A DNA stretch of 64,000 nucleotides from Gemmobacter nectariphilus (GTDB taxonomy: Bacteria; Pseudomonadota; Alphaproteobacteria; Rhodobacterales; Rhodobacteraceae), in the NCBI GenBank assembly GCA_020721445.1, contig DYMU01000007.1, positions 1-64,000 on the forward strand, read 5' to 3'. Under the pieces are notes generated by a model. That model was not told where the DNA came from, did no database searches, and saw only the letters and a program-made list of their open reading frames with translations. Below are positions 30,968-41,515 of this stretch, one piece after another. The position numbers were made by a program, and so were the translations under genes. How positions within the stretch are numbered: position 1 is the stretch's first letter; every line of letters starts with the position of its first letter.

Positions 30968-32955
30968 GGCCTCACCCCCGGCAGGGCCTTCACGGCAGCG
31001 ATGATATCGGCGACCTGCGGCAAGGCGGCGGTTTCAAGGTGCTTCGGATAAGGCACCGGTACCTCGGCGGAACAGACCCGGGCCACCGGCGCGTCCAGAT
31101 GCCAGAAGCAGGCCTCTTGCACCCGCGCGGCAATCTCGGCCGACAGCGATCCGGTGCGCCAGCCCTCGTCCACCACCACAGCGCGATGGGTGCGCGAAAC
31201 CGATGCCATGATCGTCGCGTCATCCAAGGGGCGCAGCGAGCGAAGGTCGATCACCTCGGCCTCGATCCCGTCCTTTGCCAGTGCCTCGGCGGCCTCCAGT
31301 GCCTTCCACAGCGAGTAGGACCATGCGATCAGCGTCACGTCGCGCCCGGCCCGTCGGATCATCGCGCGGTCGATGTCCACCGCGCCTGCGTTCCCGGCGA
31401 TCTTGCCAGTCATGTTGTAAAGCATGACATGTTCCAGAATGATCACCGGGTCGGGGTCGGCCAGCGCGGTCGCCAACATGCCCCGCGCGTCTTCCAGCGT
31501 GGCGGGGGCAACGACGCGCAGGCCGGGGATGTGGGCAAAGAACGCCTCCAGAGAATGAGAGTGCTGCGCCGCCAGTTGCCGCCCCGCCCCGGTCGCCATG
31601 CGGATCACCAGCGGCACGCCGAACTGTCCTGCGGACATATGCCGGATCGTGGCGGCGGTGTTCAAAATCTGGTCCAGCGCCAGAAGCGAAAAGTTGACGG
31701 TCATGATCTCGACGATCGGGCGCATTCCCACCAGCGCCGCACCGATTCCGGCCCCGGTGAAGGCGGATTCGGACAGCGGCGTGTCGCGGATGCGGTCGGG
31801 GCCGAACTCTTTCAAAAGCCCCATCGAGACCGCATAACAGCCACCATAGGCGCCGATATCCTCGCCCATAATGAACACGCGATCATCGCGCAGTAGCGCT
31901 TCGGTGATCGCGGCGCGGCAGCAGTCGCGATAGGTGCTGTCCGACAAAGTGTCGGGCGGCAAGGCTTCGGGCGCGGCGGGCCGGGTCTCGGCGACCACAT
32001 GGCGCAACAGGTCCGACGTCTGCTCCCACGGGGCCTGTTCGCTTGCGGCGACGGCGTTGCGAAGCTGCGCTTCGACCTCGGCTTCAATGGCGTCAACCTC
32101 GGCCTTATGCATCAGGTTGTTGGCCAGAAGCCAGCCTTGAAACCGGGTGATGGGCGAGCGTTTGCGCCATTCCGCGACCTCGGCCTTGTCGCGATACTTC
32201 TCGGCGTCGAACATCGAATGCGGCCGGGTGCGATAGGTTCGGCATTCCAGAAACCGGGGGCCGCCGCCCGTACGGATTTCCTCAACCAGACGGTGCGCGG
32301 CGGCTTCGACCGCGACCACATCGTTTCCATCAACGCTTTCGGCAGGCATGCCGTAGCTGGCGGCGCGAGGCACGAAATCGGTGTTGGCCTGCACGCGCGC
32401 AACTGCCGAACCCATAGCATAAAGATTGTTTTCCAGCACAAAGAGCACCGGCAGTTTCCAAAGTGCGGCTAGGTTCATCGCTTCGTGAAATTCACCTTCC
32501 GCCAGCGCGCCATCGCCGAAAAAGCAGGCCGTCACCCGGTCTTTACCCTGCATCTTGTCGCCAAGGCCAAGGCCCACCGCCAGCGGCAGGCCACCCCCCA
32601 CAATGGCGTTGCCGCCGTAAAGATTGGTCTCGGCGTCAAACAGATGCATCGACCCGCCACGCCCGCCCGCGCAGCCGGTGGCCTTGCCGTACATCTCGGC
32701 CAGCGCCGATTCCATGCTCATGCCGCGGGCCAGCGCATGGCCATGCTCGCGGTAGGTCGAAACCACACGGTCGCGCTGCTCCAGCGCCGCCGAAACGCCA
32801 ACGGCCACCGCCTCTTCGCCATCGTAAAGATGCAGGAAACCGCGGATCTTTTCCTGCGTATAAAGCTCGAAGCATTTTTCCTCAAATCTGCGGATGCGGA
32901 TCATGCCACGCAACAGGTCGCTGACATGGGCGTGGCTCAGCTTCACCTTGCTCAT
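30964..32955 (-). CDS. 2-oxoacid dehydrogenase E1, alpha and beta subunits fused in one polypeptide
   Basis: N-terminal E1 alpha ([62 protein letters not shown]) followed by E1 beta ([47 protein letters not shown]). Confidence 0.9.
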   Translation of the reverse strand: MSKVKLSHAHVSDLLRGMIRIRRFEEKCFELYTQEKIRGFLHLYDGEEAVAVGVSAALEQRDRVVSTYREHGHALARGMSMESALAEMYGKATGCAGGRGGSMHLFDAETNLYGGNAIVGGGLPLAVGLGLGDKMQGKDRVTACFFGDGALAEGEFHEAMNLAALWKLPVLFVLENNLYAMGSAVARVQANTDFVPRAASYGMPAESVDGNDVVAVEAAAHRLVEEIRTGGGPRFLECRTYRTRPHSMFDAEKYRDKAEVAEWRKRSPITRFQGWLLANNLMHKAEVDAIEAEVEAQLRNAVAASEQAPWEQTSDLLRHVVAETRPAAPEALPPDTLSDSTYRDCCRAAITEALLRDDRVFIMGEDIGAYGGCYAVSMGLLKEFGPDRIRDTPLSESAFTGAGIGAALVGMRPIVEIMTVNFSLLALDQILNTAATIRHMSAGQFGVPLVIRMATGAGRQLAAQHSHSLEAFFAHIPGLRVVAPATLEDARGMLATALADPDPVIILEHVMLYNMTGKIAGNAGAVDIDRAMIRRAGRDVTLIAWSYSLWKALEAAEALAKDGIEAEVIDLRSLRPLDDATIMASVSRTHRAVVVDEGWRTGSLSAEIAARVQEACFWHLDAPVARVCSAEVPVPYPKHLETAALPQVADIIAAVKALPGVRP

Positions 32956-34676
32956 CGTCCATCCCCTTCCAGTGTGGACAGATCGCCTTCGGGCAGCCCA
33001 AGCTCACGGGCGCGCAAAAGCCGCCGCATGATCTTGCCGGACCGTGTGCGGGGCAGGCTGTCACGAAAGACGATCTCGCGGGGCGAAACGGCGGGGCCGA
33101 GGCGCTTTCTGGCATGGCCGCGCAATTCGCGTTCCAGCGCCTCGCCCGCCGTGAACCCGGCCTTGAGGGTGACGAAGGCCTTGACCACCTCGCCCGCCGT
33201 TTCATCCGGGATGCCGATCACGGCGGCCTCGGCAACCGCAGGGTGCTCAATCAGCGCGCTTTCCACCTCGAACGGGCCGATTAGATGGCCAGAGGACTTG
33301 ATCAGATCATCGGCACGACCGACAAACCAGAAATACCCATCACTGTCGCGCATCGCGAGATCGCCCGTCAGATACCAGCCGCCGACAAAGCATTTGGCGT
33401 AGCGCTCGGGCTGGCCCAGATAGGCCCGCATCATCGAGGGCCAGCCGGGGCGAAGCGCCAGTTCGCCGATCTGTCCGGCGGCGGCTTCCTTCACCGTTCC
33501 GTCCTCGCGGGTCACAATGCCAGCCTCGACACCGGGCAAAGTCTTGCCCATGGCACCCGGTTTGATGTCCATGTCGGCGGTATTGGCGATCATGATGCCG
33601 CCGGTTTCGGACTGCCACCAGTTGTCATGGAACGGCAGGCCAAAGACCGATTGCCCCCAGATCACGCATTCGGCGTTCAAGGGTTCGCCCACCGATGCCA
33701 GAAACCGCAAAGCCGAGAAATCGTGCCCCTTGGTCGCCTCGTTCCCTGCCCGCATCATCATCCGGATCGCGGTTGGAGCGGTGTACCAGACCTGCACCTT
33801 TTCTCGCTCAAGGATGGAATACCAGCGTTCCAGGTCGAAGTCGGCCTCGTCGACCACCATGGTCACCCGGTTGCACAAGGGCGAGATGACGCCATAGCTC
33901 ATTCCCGTGACCCAGCCGGGATCGGCGGTGCACCAGTAGATGTCGCCGGGCCGCAGGTCGAGTGCCAGACGCCCGGTTTCGGCGTGGGCAACCACCGCCT
34001 CATGCACATGCACGACGCCTTTTGGCAGCCCGGTGGTGCCAGAGGTGAAATGCAACAGCGCCATGTCCTCGGGCATTGTCCTTACGGTGTCAAAACGCGG
34101 GGCCGCCGCCGCCATCGCAGGACCAAGGGCGACGCAGCCGTCAGGGGCCGCATCGCCAATGATCAGGACAAGCCTTAGCGCGGGCATTTGCGCCCGCCAC
34201 TCGGCAACCTTGCGGCGATAATTCGCTTCGGTGGTGACAAGAACGCTGGCCCCGCCGATCTCCATCCGGGCGCGGACGGGTTCGGGGCCGAACGCGGCGA
34301 AGAGCGGGCTGACAACGACGCCTGCCTTCATGGCACCCAGCGTGGCCACGTAAAGCGCGGGTACCCGGCCCGAAAGAAGGTACAGCCGCTCTCCTGCATC
34401 GATGCCATGTGCGCGCAGCACATTTGCAAACCGTGCAGCATCGGCGGCCAATTCGGCGTAGCTCAACACCTGCCGCTCGCCTTCCCGGCCCAGCCAGATC
34501 AGCGCTGCTTGTGACCCATGACCCGCTGCAACATGCCGGTCCACGGCCTCATGCGCGATGTTCAGCCCGCCATCGGGCAAGCCTTTCAGCCGCGCCCGGG
34601 CTGCGTCCCAGCCGGTGGCAAGCGAAAGGGTGTCAGAGTGTGCAACTGGTTTCCGTATCACTGCGTGAGTCATCAT
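32952..34676 (-). CDS. Acetyl-CoA synthetase-like acyl-AMP ligase
   Basis: [68 protein letters not shown]. Confidence 0.9.
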   Translation of the reverse strand: MMTHAVIRKPVAHSDTLSLATGWDAARARLKGLPDGGLNIAHEAVDRHVAAGHGSQAALIWLGREGERQVLSYAELAADAARFANVLRAHGIDAGERLYLLSGRVPALYVATLGAMKAGVVVSPLFAAFGPEPVRARMEIGGASVLVTTEANYRRKVAEWRAQMPALRLVLIIGDAAPDGCVALGPAMAAAAPRFDTVRTMPEDMALLHFTSGTTGLPKGVVHVHEAVVAHAETGRLALDLRPGDIYWCTADPGWVTGMSYGVISPLCNRVTMVVDEADFDLERWYSILEREKVQVWYTAPTAIRMMMRAGNEATKGHDFSALRFLASVGEPLNAECVIWGQSVFGLPFHDNWWQSETGGIMIANTADMDIKPGAMGKTLPGVEAGIVTREDGTVKEAAAGQIGELALRPGWPSMMRAYLGQPERYAKCFVGGWYLTGDLAMRDSDGYFWFVGRADDLIKSSGHLIGPFEVESALIEHPAVAEAAVIGIPDETAGEVVKAFVTLKAGFTAGEALERELRGHARKRLGPAVSPREIVFRDSLPRTRSGKIMRRLLRARELGLPEGDLSTLEGDGR

Positions 34677-34783
34677 TCCCCCAAGGCAACAAGTCCTACG
34701 CCGTTGCGCGAGAATCGACGTGCCTTCACAGGCAGCGACTCGGCAGACACCAAGCAGTGTTGGCAGTCGGACGGTGCCTGTCG

Positions 34784-34797
34784 TTGACGCAGGTCAT
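34784..34797. promoter_or_regulatory. FNR/Dnr-like site TTGACGCAGGTCAT
   Basis: One mismatch from TTGAC-N4-GTCAA; between the divergent acyl-CoA synthetase operon and the small lipoprotein gene. Confidence 0.5.
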
Positions 34798-34926
34798 GCC
34801 TGGTCAATTGCGCCTGCAGGGGTCTGGCCCGCTCTGTCACTTGATGGCCGTCAATGAAAGGCGGGCAATTCTGCGGGACGATTCAAGTGGTCGGGTCGAC
34901 CTTTTCAGCGAGCGGGGAGCAGTGAA

Positions 34927-35082
34927 ATGAAACAACTTTTGCAGATTGCGCTTGCCATGATCGTGCTTGGCATCTCCGGTTGTGCCGATGACAAGTATCC
35001 GGTCAGTGGCGAGACCTGCTCTCCGGGTGATCCGGTCCAGACGCTTGGTGGCCAAGACTGTTCGGTGGCACCGACCCTTTGA
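34927..35082 (+). CDS. Small lipoprotein (51 aa), absent from the supplied ORF track
   Basis: MKQLLQIALAMIVLGISGCADDKYPVSGETCSPGDPVQTLGGQDCSVAPTL*; hydrophobic signal plus lipobox-like LGISGC; GAGCGGGGAG purine-rich region upstream. Confidence 0.65.
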   Translation: MKQLLQIALAMIVLGISGCADDKYPVSGETCSPGDPVQTLGGQDCSVAPTL

Positions 35083-35351
35083 CGTCGCAAGGCGGGGGGC
35101 GGGCCTTTGCCAGCCATCCTGCGGGAAGTGTGCCGTTCATTTCCAGAAAATGACTTCAGGTTCCGTCGTAGCGGATCGGTGCGACGGACGAACGGGCCGC
35201 TTCTCCTTTCGCCCGCGATCATTGGCCGGGCTTCGCGCGGGCCCGGTTCTTAAGTCGCTGGACCGATAAGATCGCACCGCACAGCCTTTGGATGCCAAAG
35301 CCCGACCGTTGCCGGAAGCGCGCCCGTGTTGATCTTGCCCACGACATTGTC

Positions 35352-35365
35352 TTGACAGGGATCAA
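35352..35365. promoter_or_regulatory. FNR/Dnr-like site TTGACAGGGATCAA
   Basis: Near-perfect palindrome ending 66 bp before the ATG at 35432. Confidence 0.55.
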
Positions 35366-35431
35366 TGCGGCTTCTGACAGACCTGCCGTAAATTCAAGAC
35401 GTGGAAAATCGGCTGGGAGCACGTAACCCGG

Positions 35432-35902
35432 ATGAAAAGTGATCAATCAAAAACATGGGCTGTGGCCTTGAACGGTGCGCGCTGTCGCATCCTGCGCGGG
35501 GTGTCCCGCAGGGGTGAGGGCGTGCCTGCGGAACTGGTCCTGCGATCTGAATCGCGCAACCTGCGCGACATCATGTCGGACAAGCCAGGGCGGTCATTCG
35601 CGTCGGCCGGGGGCGGTCGGCGCTCGGCGATGGAATATGCCAGCGATCCTCTGGCCGAAGACCAGCGGGAATTCATCCGCCAGATCATCGCCCTGCTGGA
35701 AAGCCACCGACGCGCAGGCGATTTTGACAAGCTGGCCATCTTCGCGGAGCATGACATGCTGGGTCAATTGCGTCAGATGCTGCCTCAGACACTGGCTGAT
35801 CTTGTGATCCACGAGGTGCCGAAGAACCTTCTGCATCTTTCGGCACAAGAGTTGGCAGAGGCGGTTTCAAGCGGGTTGCCGGATGGCCCCAACATTTCCT
35901 GA
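35432..35902 (+). CDS. Host-attachment-protein family (Host_attach/baeRF-like)
   Basis: TWAVALNGARCRILRG..., LAIFAEHDMLGQLRQMLPQTLADLVIHEVPKNLLHLSAQELAEAV. Confidence 0.78.
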   Translation: MKSDQSKTWAVALNGARCRILRGVSRRGEGVPAELVLRSESRNLRDIMSDKPGRSFASAGGGRRSAMEYASDPLAEDQREFIRQIIALLESHRRAGDFDKLAIFAEHDMLGQLRQMLPQTLADLVIHEVPKNLLHLSAQELAEAVSSGLPDGPNIS

Positions 35903-36557
35903 CCGACGGGCGGCGGGGCGCGTGCTGGCGCGCGCGCTTATGCATCTTGCCGGGCCCGATACCGTCGTTCTGGGTCTGCCACGGGGTGGACTGCCGGTTG
36001 CCGACGAAGTGGCACGGGGTCTGAAAGCTGCTCTGGACATCGTTCTTGTGCGCAAGATCGGTATGCCGGGAAACCCGGAATTGGCCTTGGGGGCCATCGC
36101 GGGGCCAGAGGGCAAGACCCAGGTCCTCAACTCTGAATTGGCAAGCCTTTATGGTATTGATGCCGCCACGGTCGAGGCACAGGCCGCGCCGGAACGTGCG
36201 GAACTGCTGCGCCGCCGCAAGCTTTGGGGCGCGCGGTTGCAGCCGGGGGCACTGAAAGGCAAGGTGGTGATCCTTGTCGATGACGGCATCGCCACAGGGG
36301 CCACCATGCGGGCGGCTATTGCGGCGGTCCGGGCCGATCATCCCCTTCGCGTTGTGGTCGCCACTCCGGTCGCCGCCCCCGAGACACTTGACCAGATATC
36401 GCGGCTTGCCGACGACGTGGTCTGCCTGTCCGCGCCAACCGATTTTTCTGCGGTAGGCCGGCATTACGCCAGCTTTCCCCAACTCGGCGACGAGGACGTG
36501 CGCGCCATCCTTGCCGCAGCAGGGTCAGCACCCGCGCCAACCGGGCAGGTGTCCTGA
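35883..36557 (+). CDS. Phosphoribosyltransferase family protein
   Basis: DTVVLGLPRGGLPVADEVARGL, VVILVDDGIATGATMRAAI (PRPP motif). Confidence 0.88.
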   Translation: MAPTFPDRRAAGRVLARALMHLAGPDTVVLGLPRGGLPVADEVARGLKAALDIVLVRKIGMPGNPELALGAIAGPEGKTQVLNSELASLYGIDAATVEAQAAPERAELLRRRKLWGARLQPGALKGKVVILVDDGIATGATMRAAIAAVRADHPLRVVVATPVAAPETLDQISRLADDVVCLSAPTDFSAVGRHYASFPQLGDEDVRAILAAAGSAPAPTGQVS

Positions 36558-36756
36558 CGGGCGCATGGCTTCGGTCAGACCGTTCTGCGCCCGTGCAGGC
36601 CATTTCTTTGGGGTGCGCAGAGAGGGATCTCGCAGATGATCCAGCGCCAGCAGCGCCCGCGTGATCAGGCGGAACATGGCATAGGTCGCCTGAAGCTGGT
36701 CCGAGGGGGGCGCGAAACCTGCATCAGTCAGTGCCCGCATCAGGCAATCGCCAAGA

Positions 36757-37677
36757 TCAGGCCAACCTAGCCTGCGCCAGCCGTTGCTGCGGATGCGCAT
36801 AAAGGTAGTCACGGGTGATCGGCACGGCATCCGGCCTGCGGCACAACTGGAATTGGAACACATCTTGCGGGCCATGTCGGAAGGTCTGCTCGCAGGCTGC
36901 CAGATAATAGCGCCACATGCGGACGAACCGCGCGTCCTTCAGGGTGGCTGCCACCTCCGCCTTGGCGCTGAAGCGGTCGAACCAGCAGCGCAGTGTCATG
37001 GCATAGTGCAGGCGGAGGCACTCGATGTCCCCGATCCGCAGACCAGTATCCTGAATCACTTCGGACACTTCGGACAGCGACGGCACATAGCCGCCGGGGA
37101 AGATGTACTTCGCAATCCAGGGATTTGTCGCACGTGGCGGTGCGGTGCGCCCGATGGTGTGGATCAGCGCTACGCCATCCTCGGCCAGACGGTCGCGGAC
37201 GACGTTGAAGAAGGTGCCGAAGTTCGGAGCGCCCACATGTTCGAACATGCCGACCGACACGATCCGGTCGAACTGCCCGCCCATGGCCCGGTAGTCCATC
37301 AGCTCGAATGACACCCGGTCCGCCAGACCTGCCGCTTTCGCGCGGTCGCGGGCGACGGCCAGTTGTTCTTGCGACAGGGTAATGCCGGTCACCTGTTCTC
37401 CATGTTCGCGGGCCAGCGTCAGGGCAAGCCCACCCCAGCCGCAACCGATCTCAAGGACGCGCATTCCCGTAGCAATCAACAGCTTGCGGGCGATATGGGC
37501 CTTCTTTGCGACCTGCGCCATATCAAGCGAAACGCCCTCCTCGGCGAAATAGGCGCAGGAATACTGCCGGTCGGCATCCAGAAAAAGATCATAGATCGCG
37601 GGCGTCAGATCGTAATGATGTGCCACGTTGCGGCGGGCCCCGGCTTCGCGGTTCGATTGGTCCGTGCGTCGCCGGAT
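36757..37677 (-). pseudogene. Cyclopropane-fatty-acyl-phospholipid synthase, 5' end lost at the IS21 junction
   Basis: ARRNVAHHYDLTPAIYDLFLDADRQYSCAYF, LEIGCGWGGLALTLA; the N-terminal portion expected upstream of this motif is replaced by IS21 sequence at ~37678. Confidence 0.75.
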
Positions 37678-37802
37678 TGTCAACCGGCACGCAAAACTGA
37701 CCCCTTATCGGCGCGCAAAATTGACCCCTTGAGGCTGTTGAGATCAGGGCCTGAGCCGACGGAACTGATCACAGAGTGGAGGCGGGTCAGGCCCTGATCG
37801 GG

Positions 37803-38558
37803 TCAGGCGCGGTGCTTGAAGCGCCAGGACTCGTTGCCGGTTTCGACGATCTCGCAATGGTGGGTCAGGCGGTCGAGAAGCGCTGTAGTCATCTTTGCGT
37901 CGCCGAACACGGTCGGCCATTCGCCGAAGGCGAGGTTGGTGGTGACGATGATGGAGGTGCGTTCGTAGAGACGGCTGATGAGGTGGAAGAGCAGCTGTCC
38001 GCCGGATTGCGCGAAGGGCAGATAGCCGAGTTCATCGAGGATGACGAAGTCGAGGCGGGTCATGTAATCGGCCAGCCGTCCCTGTTTGCCGCCGCGGGTC
38101 TCGGTCTCCAGCCGGTTCACCAGATCGACGACGTTGTAGAAGCGGCCACGGGTGCCATTGCGGATGAGCGCACGGGCAATGGCGATGGCGAGATGGGTCT
38201 TGCCGGTGCCAGTGCCGCCGATGAGGACGACATTGCGCTGGTCTGCGACGAAGCTGCCGGTGGCCAGTTCCCGAACCAGCCCCTCATTGATCGGCGTGCC
38301 GGTGAAGTCGAACGCATCGATGTCCTTGGCCAGCGGCAGTTTGGCGACGGTCATCTGGTAGCGGATCGATCTGGCCTGCTTCTCCGCGATCTCGGATTGC
38401 AGCAGGTCACCGACGATGCGGGGCGGTTCGTGCTGGCGTTTGATGCCGCTGGCCATGACCTCGTCATAGGCGCTGCGCATCCCGTAGAGCTTGAGGCTGC
38501 CCATCAGGTCTAAGATTTGGGTGCGTTCCATGTCGGCTGGTCCTCCTGAGGCTGTCAT
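37803..38558 (-). CDS. istB: IS21-like ATPase helper IstB
   Basis: [47 protein letters not shown]. Confidence 0.92.
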   Translation of the reverse strand: MTASGGPADMERTQILDLMGSLKLYGMRSAYDEVMASGIKRQHEPPRIVGDLLQSEIAEKQARSIRYQMTVAKLPLAKDIDAFDFTGTPINEGLVRELATGSFVADQRNVVLIGGTGTGKTHLAIAIARALIRNGTRGRFYNVVDLVNRLETETRGGKQGRLADYMTRLDFVILDELGYLPFAQSGGQLLFHLISRLYERTSIIVTTNLAFGEWPTVFGDAKMTTALLDRLTHHCEIVETGNESWRFKHRA

Positions 38559-40032
38559 AGCGAGCGCAATCGGCCACGGGTTCGTGGGTCAGGCGCAGCG
38601 CGGTGGGGGTGAGTAGAAGTGGCGGCGGGGTTGGGTCACGTCGTCGGGCAAGGATGTTGATGACGACCGGCGCGGAATGGACACCCTGATCCAGCGCCTC
38701 GCGGCAGGCCGCCTCAACGGCTTGCAACCCATCATCGCGAACACAGGTCAGGATCTGCACCATCTGCCGGTCGCCATCATCGCTGCCGCGCAACTTGCGC
38801 CGGATCGCAGCCATGGCGGGTGGGAGCACCCAGTCCTTGAACGGAGCGCCGTTGCGCAGCGCGCCGGGTTTGCGTGCCAGAACAGGCACATAGTGCCACG
38901 GATCATAGACCGTTTGGCCCCGACCAAAGACGCGGGCATGTTCGCCGACCACCACGCCATCCTGCCGAAGAACAATCCGGTCGGCATAGGCATGCACATC
39001 GACAGGCCGACCGACCGCCGTGGCCATGACGGAATACTTGTTGTTGTCGAACCGGACCGTGCAGGTCTTCGATACCGAGGCGGGCACGCTGTGGAAGCCG
39101 TCGAAGGGGCCGACATAGGGCACGAGATGCGGCCGTTCCGCCTCGAACATCTCCCAGATCGTCTTGTCGGTCTGTTCGGGATGGCGGTGCGCCTTGGCAT
39201 AGGCCACGCATTTGTCCATTAGCCAGGCGTTCAGCTCTTCCAGGCTTTTGACCCGCAGCCGCGGTGTGAAGAACCGCTCCCGCACCAGCCCGACCTGGTT
39301 CTCAACCTGTCCCTTCTCCCAGCCCGAGGCTGGAGTGCAGGCCACCGGCTGCACCAGATAGTGGCTGCACATCTGCAGGAAACGGCGGTTGTAGTGCCGC
39401 TCCTTGCCGGTGAACACCGCCTCGACCGCCGTCTTCATGTTATCGTAGATCCCGCGCGTGCAGGCGCCCCGGAAGAAGGCGAAGGCCCGGTCATGGGCAT
39501 CAAAAACCATCTCCTGGCTCTCGCGCATATAGGCCCGGACGAACATCATCCGGCTGTGGCAAAGCCGGACATGGGCCACCTTCACGGTGACCGTCACGCC
39601 CGACATCAGGATGACCTCGTGGCTCCAGTCGAACTGATAGGCTTCGCCCGGCGCATAGTAGAGCGGCACATAGGCCTCGGCCGTCGCCGCCCCGCGGTTC
39701 TGCGACCAGGCTTTGGCAAATCGGCGCACAGCATCATAGCCGCCCTCGTAGCCCAGCCCGCGCAGTTCCTCGAAGATCCGGATCAGCGTCAGCCGCTCCC
39801 GTGAAGGCTTGCCAGCGTTGGCCGACAGGAACTGTTCCAACTGCCCCTGCCACGGCCCGATCCGCGGCAACGGCTGGTTGGTTCGTTCATAACTGAAGTC
39901 CGTTTCGTTCGACCGCACGATCTTGCGCACCGTATTGCGCGACAGATGCAGTTCCCGAGAGATCTTCTTCATCGACCAGCCTTCGACATGGAAGGCCAGA
40001 CGAACCTGCGAAATCGTGTCCACCCGCTTCAA
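38464..40032 (-). CDS. istA: IS21-family transposase IstA
   Basis: N-terminal HTH, DDE core ([10 protein letters not shown]-like, [29 protein letters not shown]). Confidence 0.92.
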   Translation of the reverse strand: MKRVDTISQVRLAFHVEGWSMKKISRELHLSRNTVRKIVRSNETDFSYERTNQPLPRIGPWQGQLEQFLSANAGKPSRERLTLIRIFEELRGLGYEGGYDAVRRFAKAWSQNRGAATAEAYVPLYYAPGEAYQFDWSHEVILMSGVTVTVKVAHVRLCHSRMMFVRAYMRESQEMVFDAHDRAFAFFRGACTRGIYDNMKTAVEAVFTGKERHYNRRFLQMCSHYLVQPVACTPASGWEKGQVENQVGLVRERFFTPRLRVKSLEELNAWLMDKCVAYAKAHRHPEQTDKTIWEMFEAERPHLVPYVGPFDGFHSVPASVSKTCTVRFDNNKYSVMATAVGRPVDVHAYADRIVLRQDGVVVGEHARVFGRGQTVYDPWHYVPVLARKPGALRNGAPFKDWVLPPAMAAIRRKLRGSDDGDRQMVQILTCVRDDGLQAVEAACREALDQGVHSAPVVINILARRRDPTPPPLLLTPTALRLTHEPVADCARYDSLRRTSRHGTHPNLRPDGQPQALRDAQRL

Positions 40033-40150
40033 CTCCCCCTCCGTTCGCTGCCCTGCAACGAACGGTCTGACAGAACTCCAGGGGGGTCAAAATTCCACGC
40101 CGATTACCCCGCCAAAGGGGTCAAAATTGCATGCTTAAACACACTGCGGA

Positions 40151-40906
40151 ATGCCATGTGGCAAGGCAATGGTCTATGGTGATGCAAGTCATCGCGAAGA
40201 GCGGTCCCCGGACAGTGAAGTGCTGTCGGGCGGCGCAAAAAGCCACGATGTCTGGTTCATCAGATCGGGCATACTGCGCCTGCAACGTCATGCCTACGAT
40301 GGTCGCCGCCAGATCCTGTCGCTGTTCTTTCCCGGCGAGATCGTCGGCTTTGACGGCGAGTTCCGCGAGGGCGTAGCCGTCGAGGCCGCAACACAAAGCG
40401 GTCTGTGCCGAATTGATCGCCGCTGGTTCAACAGGATGGTGGATCAAAACGACAATCTGCGGGCCGAGCTTTTGCGCCAGAAACAGAATCAGCTTGACAG
40501 GTTACATTGGCTGACTTGGTCGCTTGGCGCGCTTGCACCAGAAGAGCGGCTTTGCGCCTTTCTCGCGCTGTCCAGCCAGTTCATGCCCTATCAGCCACTT
40601 CCCGACGGCACCGGGGTTCTGTCGATGCATCTGCCAAGAAGGGACATCGCCGATCTTCTGGGCACCACCGTGGAATCGATCAGCAGGATCGTTCACAAGC
40701 TGGCCGATACCGGGATCATCGAGATCAGGGATCCGGCGCATTTCCGGTTTCTGGATCTGCCCAAGCTGATCGCATTGGGAAAGATCGACGGGCATTTCGA
40801 CAGAATGGCCGTCGGCCTTGCCAGACGACGCGGACAGCTGGAACGCCTGATCGCAGGGGGGCCAAGAAGTCTGTCTGCTGCTGCGGCCGGTGGCCGGACA
40901 CGTTGA
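40151..40906 (+). CDS. Crp/Fnr-family transcriptional regulator, probably N-terminally truncated at the IS21 edge
   Basis: FIRSGILRLQRHAYDGRRQILSLFFPGEIVGF and C-terminal HTH LPRRDIADLLGTTVESISRIVHKLADTGIIEI; begins about 10 bp from the IS end and lacks the expected N-terminal segment. Confidence 0.75.
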   Translation: MPCGKAMVYGDASHREERSPDSEVLSGGAKSHDVWFIRSGILRLQRHAYDGRRQILSLFFPGEIVGFDGEFREGVAVEAATQSGLCRIDRRWFNRMVDQNDNLRAELLRQKQNQLDRLHWLTWSLGALAPEERLCAFLALSSQFMPYQPLPDGTGVLSMHLPRRDIADLLGTTVESISRIVHKLADTGIIEIRDPAHFRFLDLPKLIALGKIDGHFDRMAVGLARRRGQLERLIAGGPRSLSAAAAGGRTR

Positions 40907-40916
40907 CGGCGGTCAA
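40903..40916. promoter_or_regulatory. FNR/Dnr-like palindrome TTGACGGCGGTCAA
   Basis: Perfect TTGAC-N4-GTCAA overlapping the regulator stop codon, 66 bp before the hsp20 ATG. Confidence 0.65.
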
Positions 40917-40981
40917 TGATCCGCTGGCGCGCGTTGATAACCTTCGCCCATCCGTAACCTGCCTAGAGGAGGAACTGGGAT

Positions 40982-41515
40982 ATGACCGCGAAGAAGACCG
41001 CAATTGAAGTAAAGCGCGAGCCCGCGCGCGAGGTTGTGGCTTCGGCGCAGGACTGGGAACCGATCCGGTCGTTGCGCCAGCAGATCGACCGTCTGTTTGC
41101 CGATTTCGACTGGCCCGACCTTGGCCGTTCCTGGCCGCACAGGGCCGCCATGTTGCCCCAGACATGGCCTGACTTCGGCGCCGCCGTGCCGCCGGTGGAC
41201 CTTGTCGAGCGCAATGGCGGATACGAGCTGCAAGCCGAATTGCCCGGCCTGACCGAGAACCAGATCGAGGTGAAGCTGGCCAATGGCATCCTCTCGATCA
41301 AGGGCGAGAAATCGTCCGAACGCATCGAGGATGAAGGTGACTATCACCTGCGCGAACGCAGCTTCGGCGCGTTCCAGCGCTCTTTCCGGGTGCCGGCGAA
41401 CGTCGATGCAGACAAGATCGAGGCAAAGTTCGACAAGGGCGTGCTGAAGGTCAGCCTGCCCAAGACCGCCGGCGCAATTCAGGAAGAGCGCAAGATCGAC
41501 GTCAAAGCTGCCTAG
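40982..41515 (+). CDS. Hsp20/alpha-crystallin small heat shock protein
   Basis: YELQAELPGLTENQIEVKLANGILSIKGEKSSE...FQRSFRVPANVDADKIEAKFDKGVLKVSLPK. Confidence 0.93.
   Translation: MTAKKTAIEVKREPAREVVASAQDWEPIRSLRQQIDRLFADFDWPDLGRSWPHRAAMLPQTWPDFGAAVPPVDLVERNGGYELQAELPGLTENQIEVKLANGILSIKGEKSSERIEDEGDYHLRERSFGAFQRSFRVPANVDADKIEAKFDKGVLKVSLPKTAGAIQEERKIDVKAA

Larger units (their letters stand above)
37678..40141 (-). mobile_element. IS21-family insertion sequence
   Basis: istA and istB genes flanked by inverted ends with repeated GCAAAA(C/T)TGACCCC-type units (two at each end): left TGTCAACCGGCACGCAAAACTGACCCC...GCGCGCAAAATTGACCCC, right (revcomp) TGTTTAAGCATGCAATTTTGACCCC...GGAATTTTGACCCC. 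Confidence 0.85.

Noticed and set aside
36525-36875. Minus-strand ORF between the phosphoribosyltransferase and the Cfa-like gene
   Set aside because: Some protein-like sequence (ATYAMFRLITRALLALDHLRD) but no identifiable family and it overlaps neighbours; not called.
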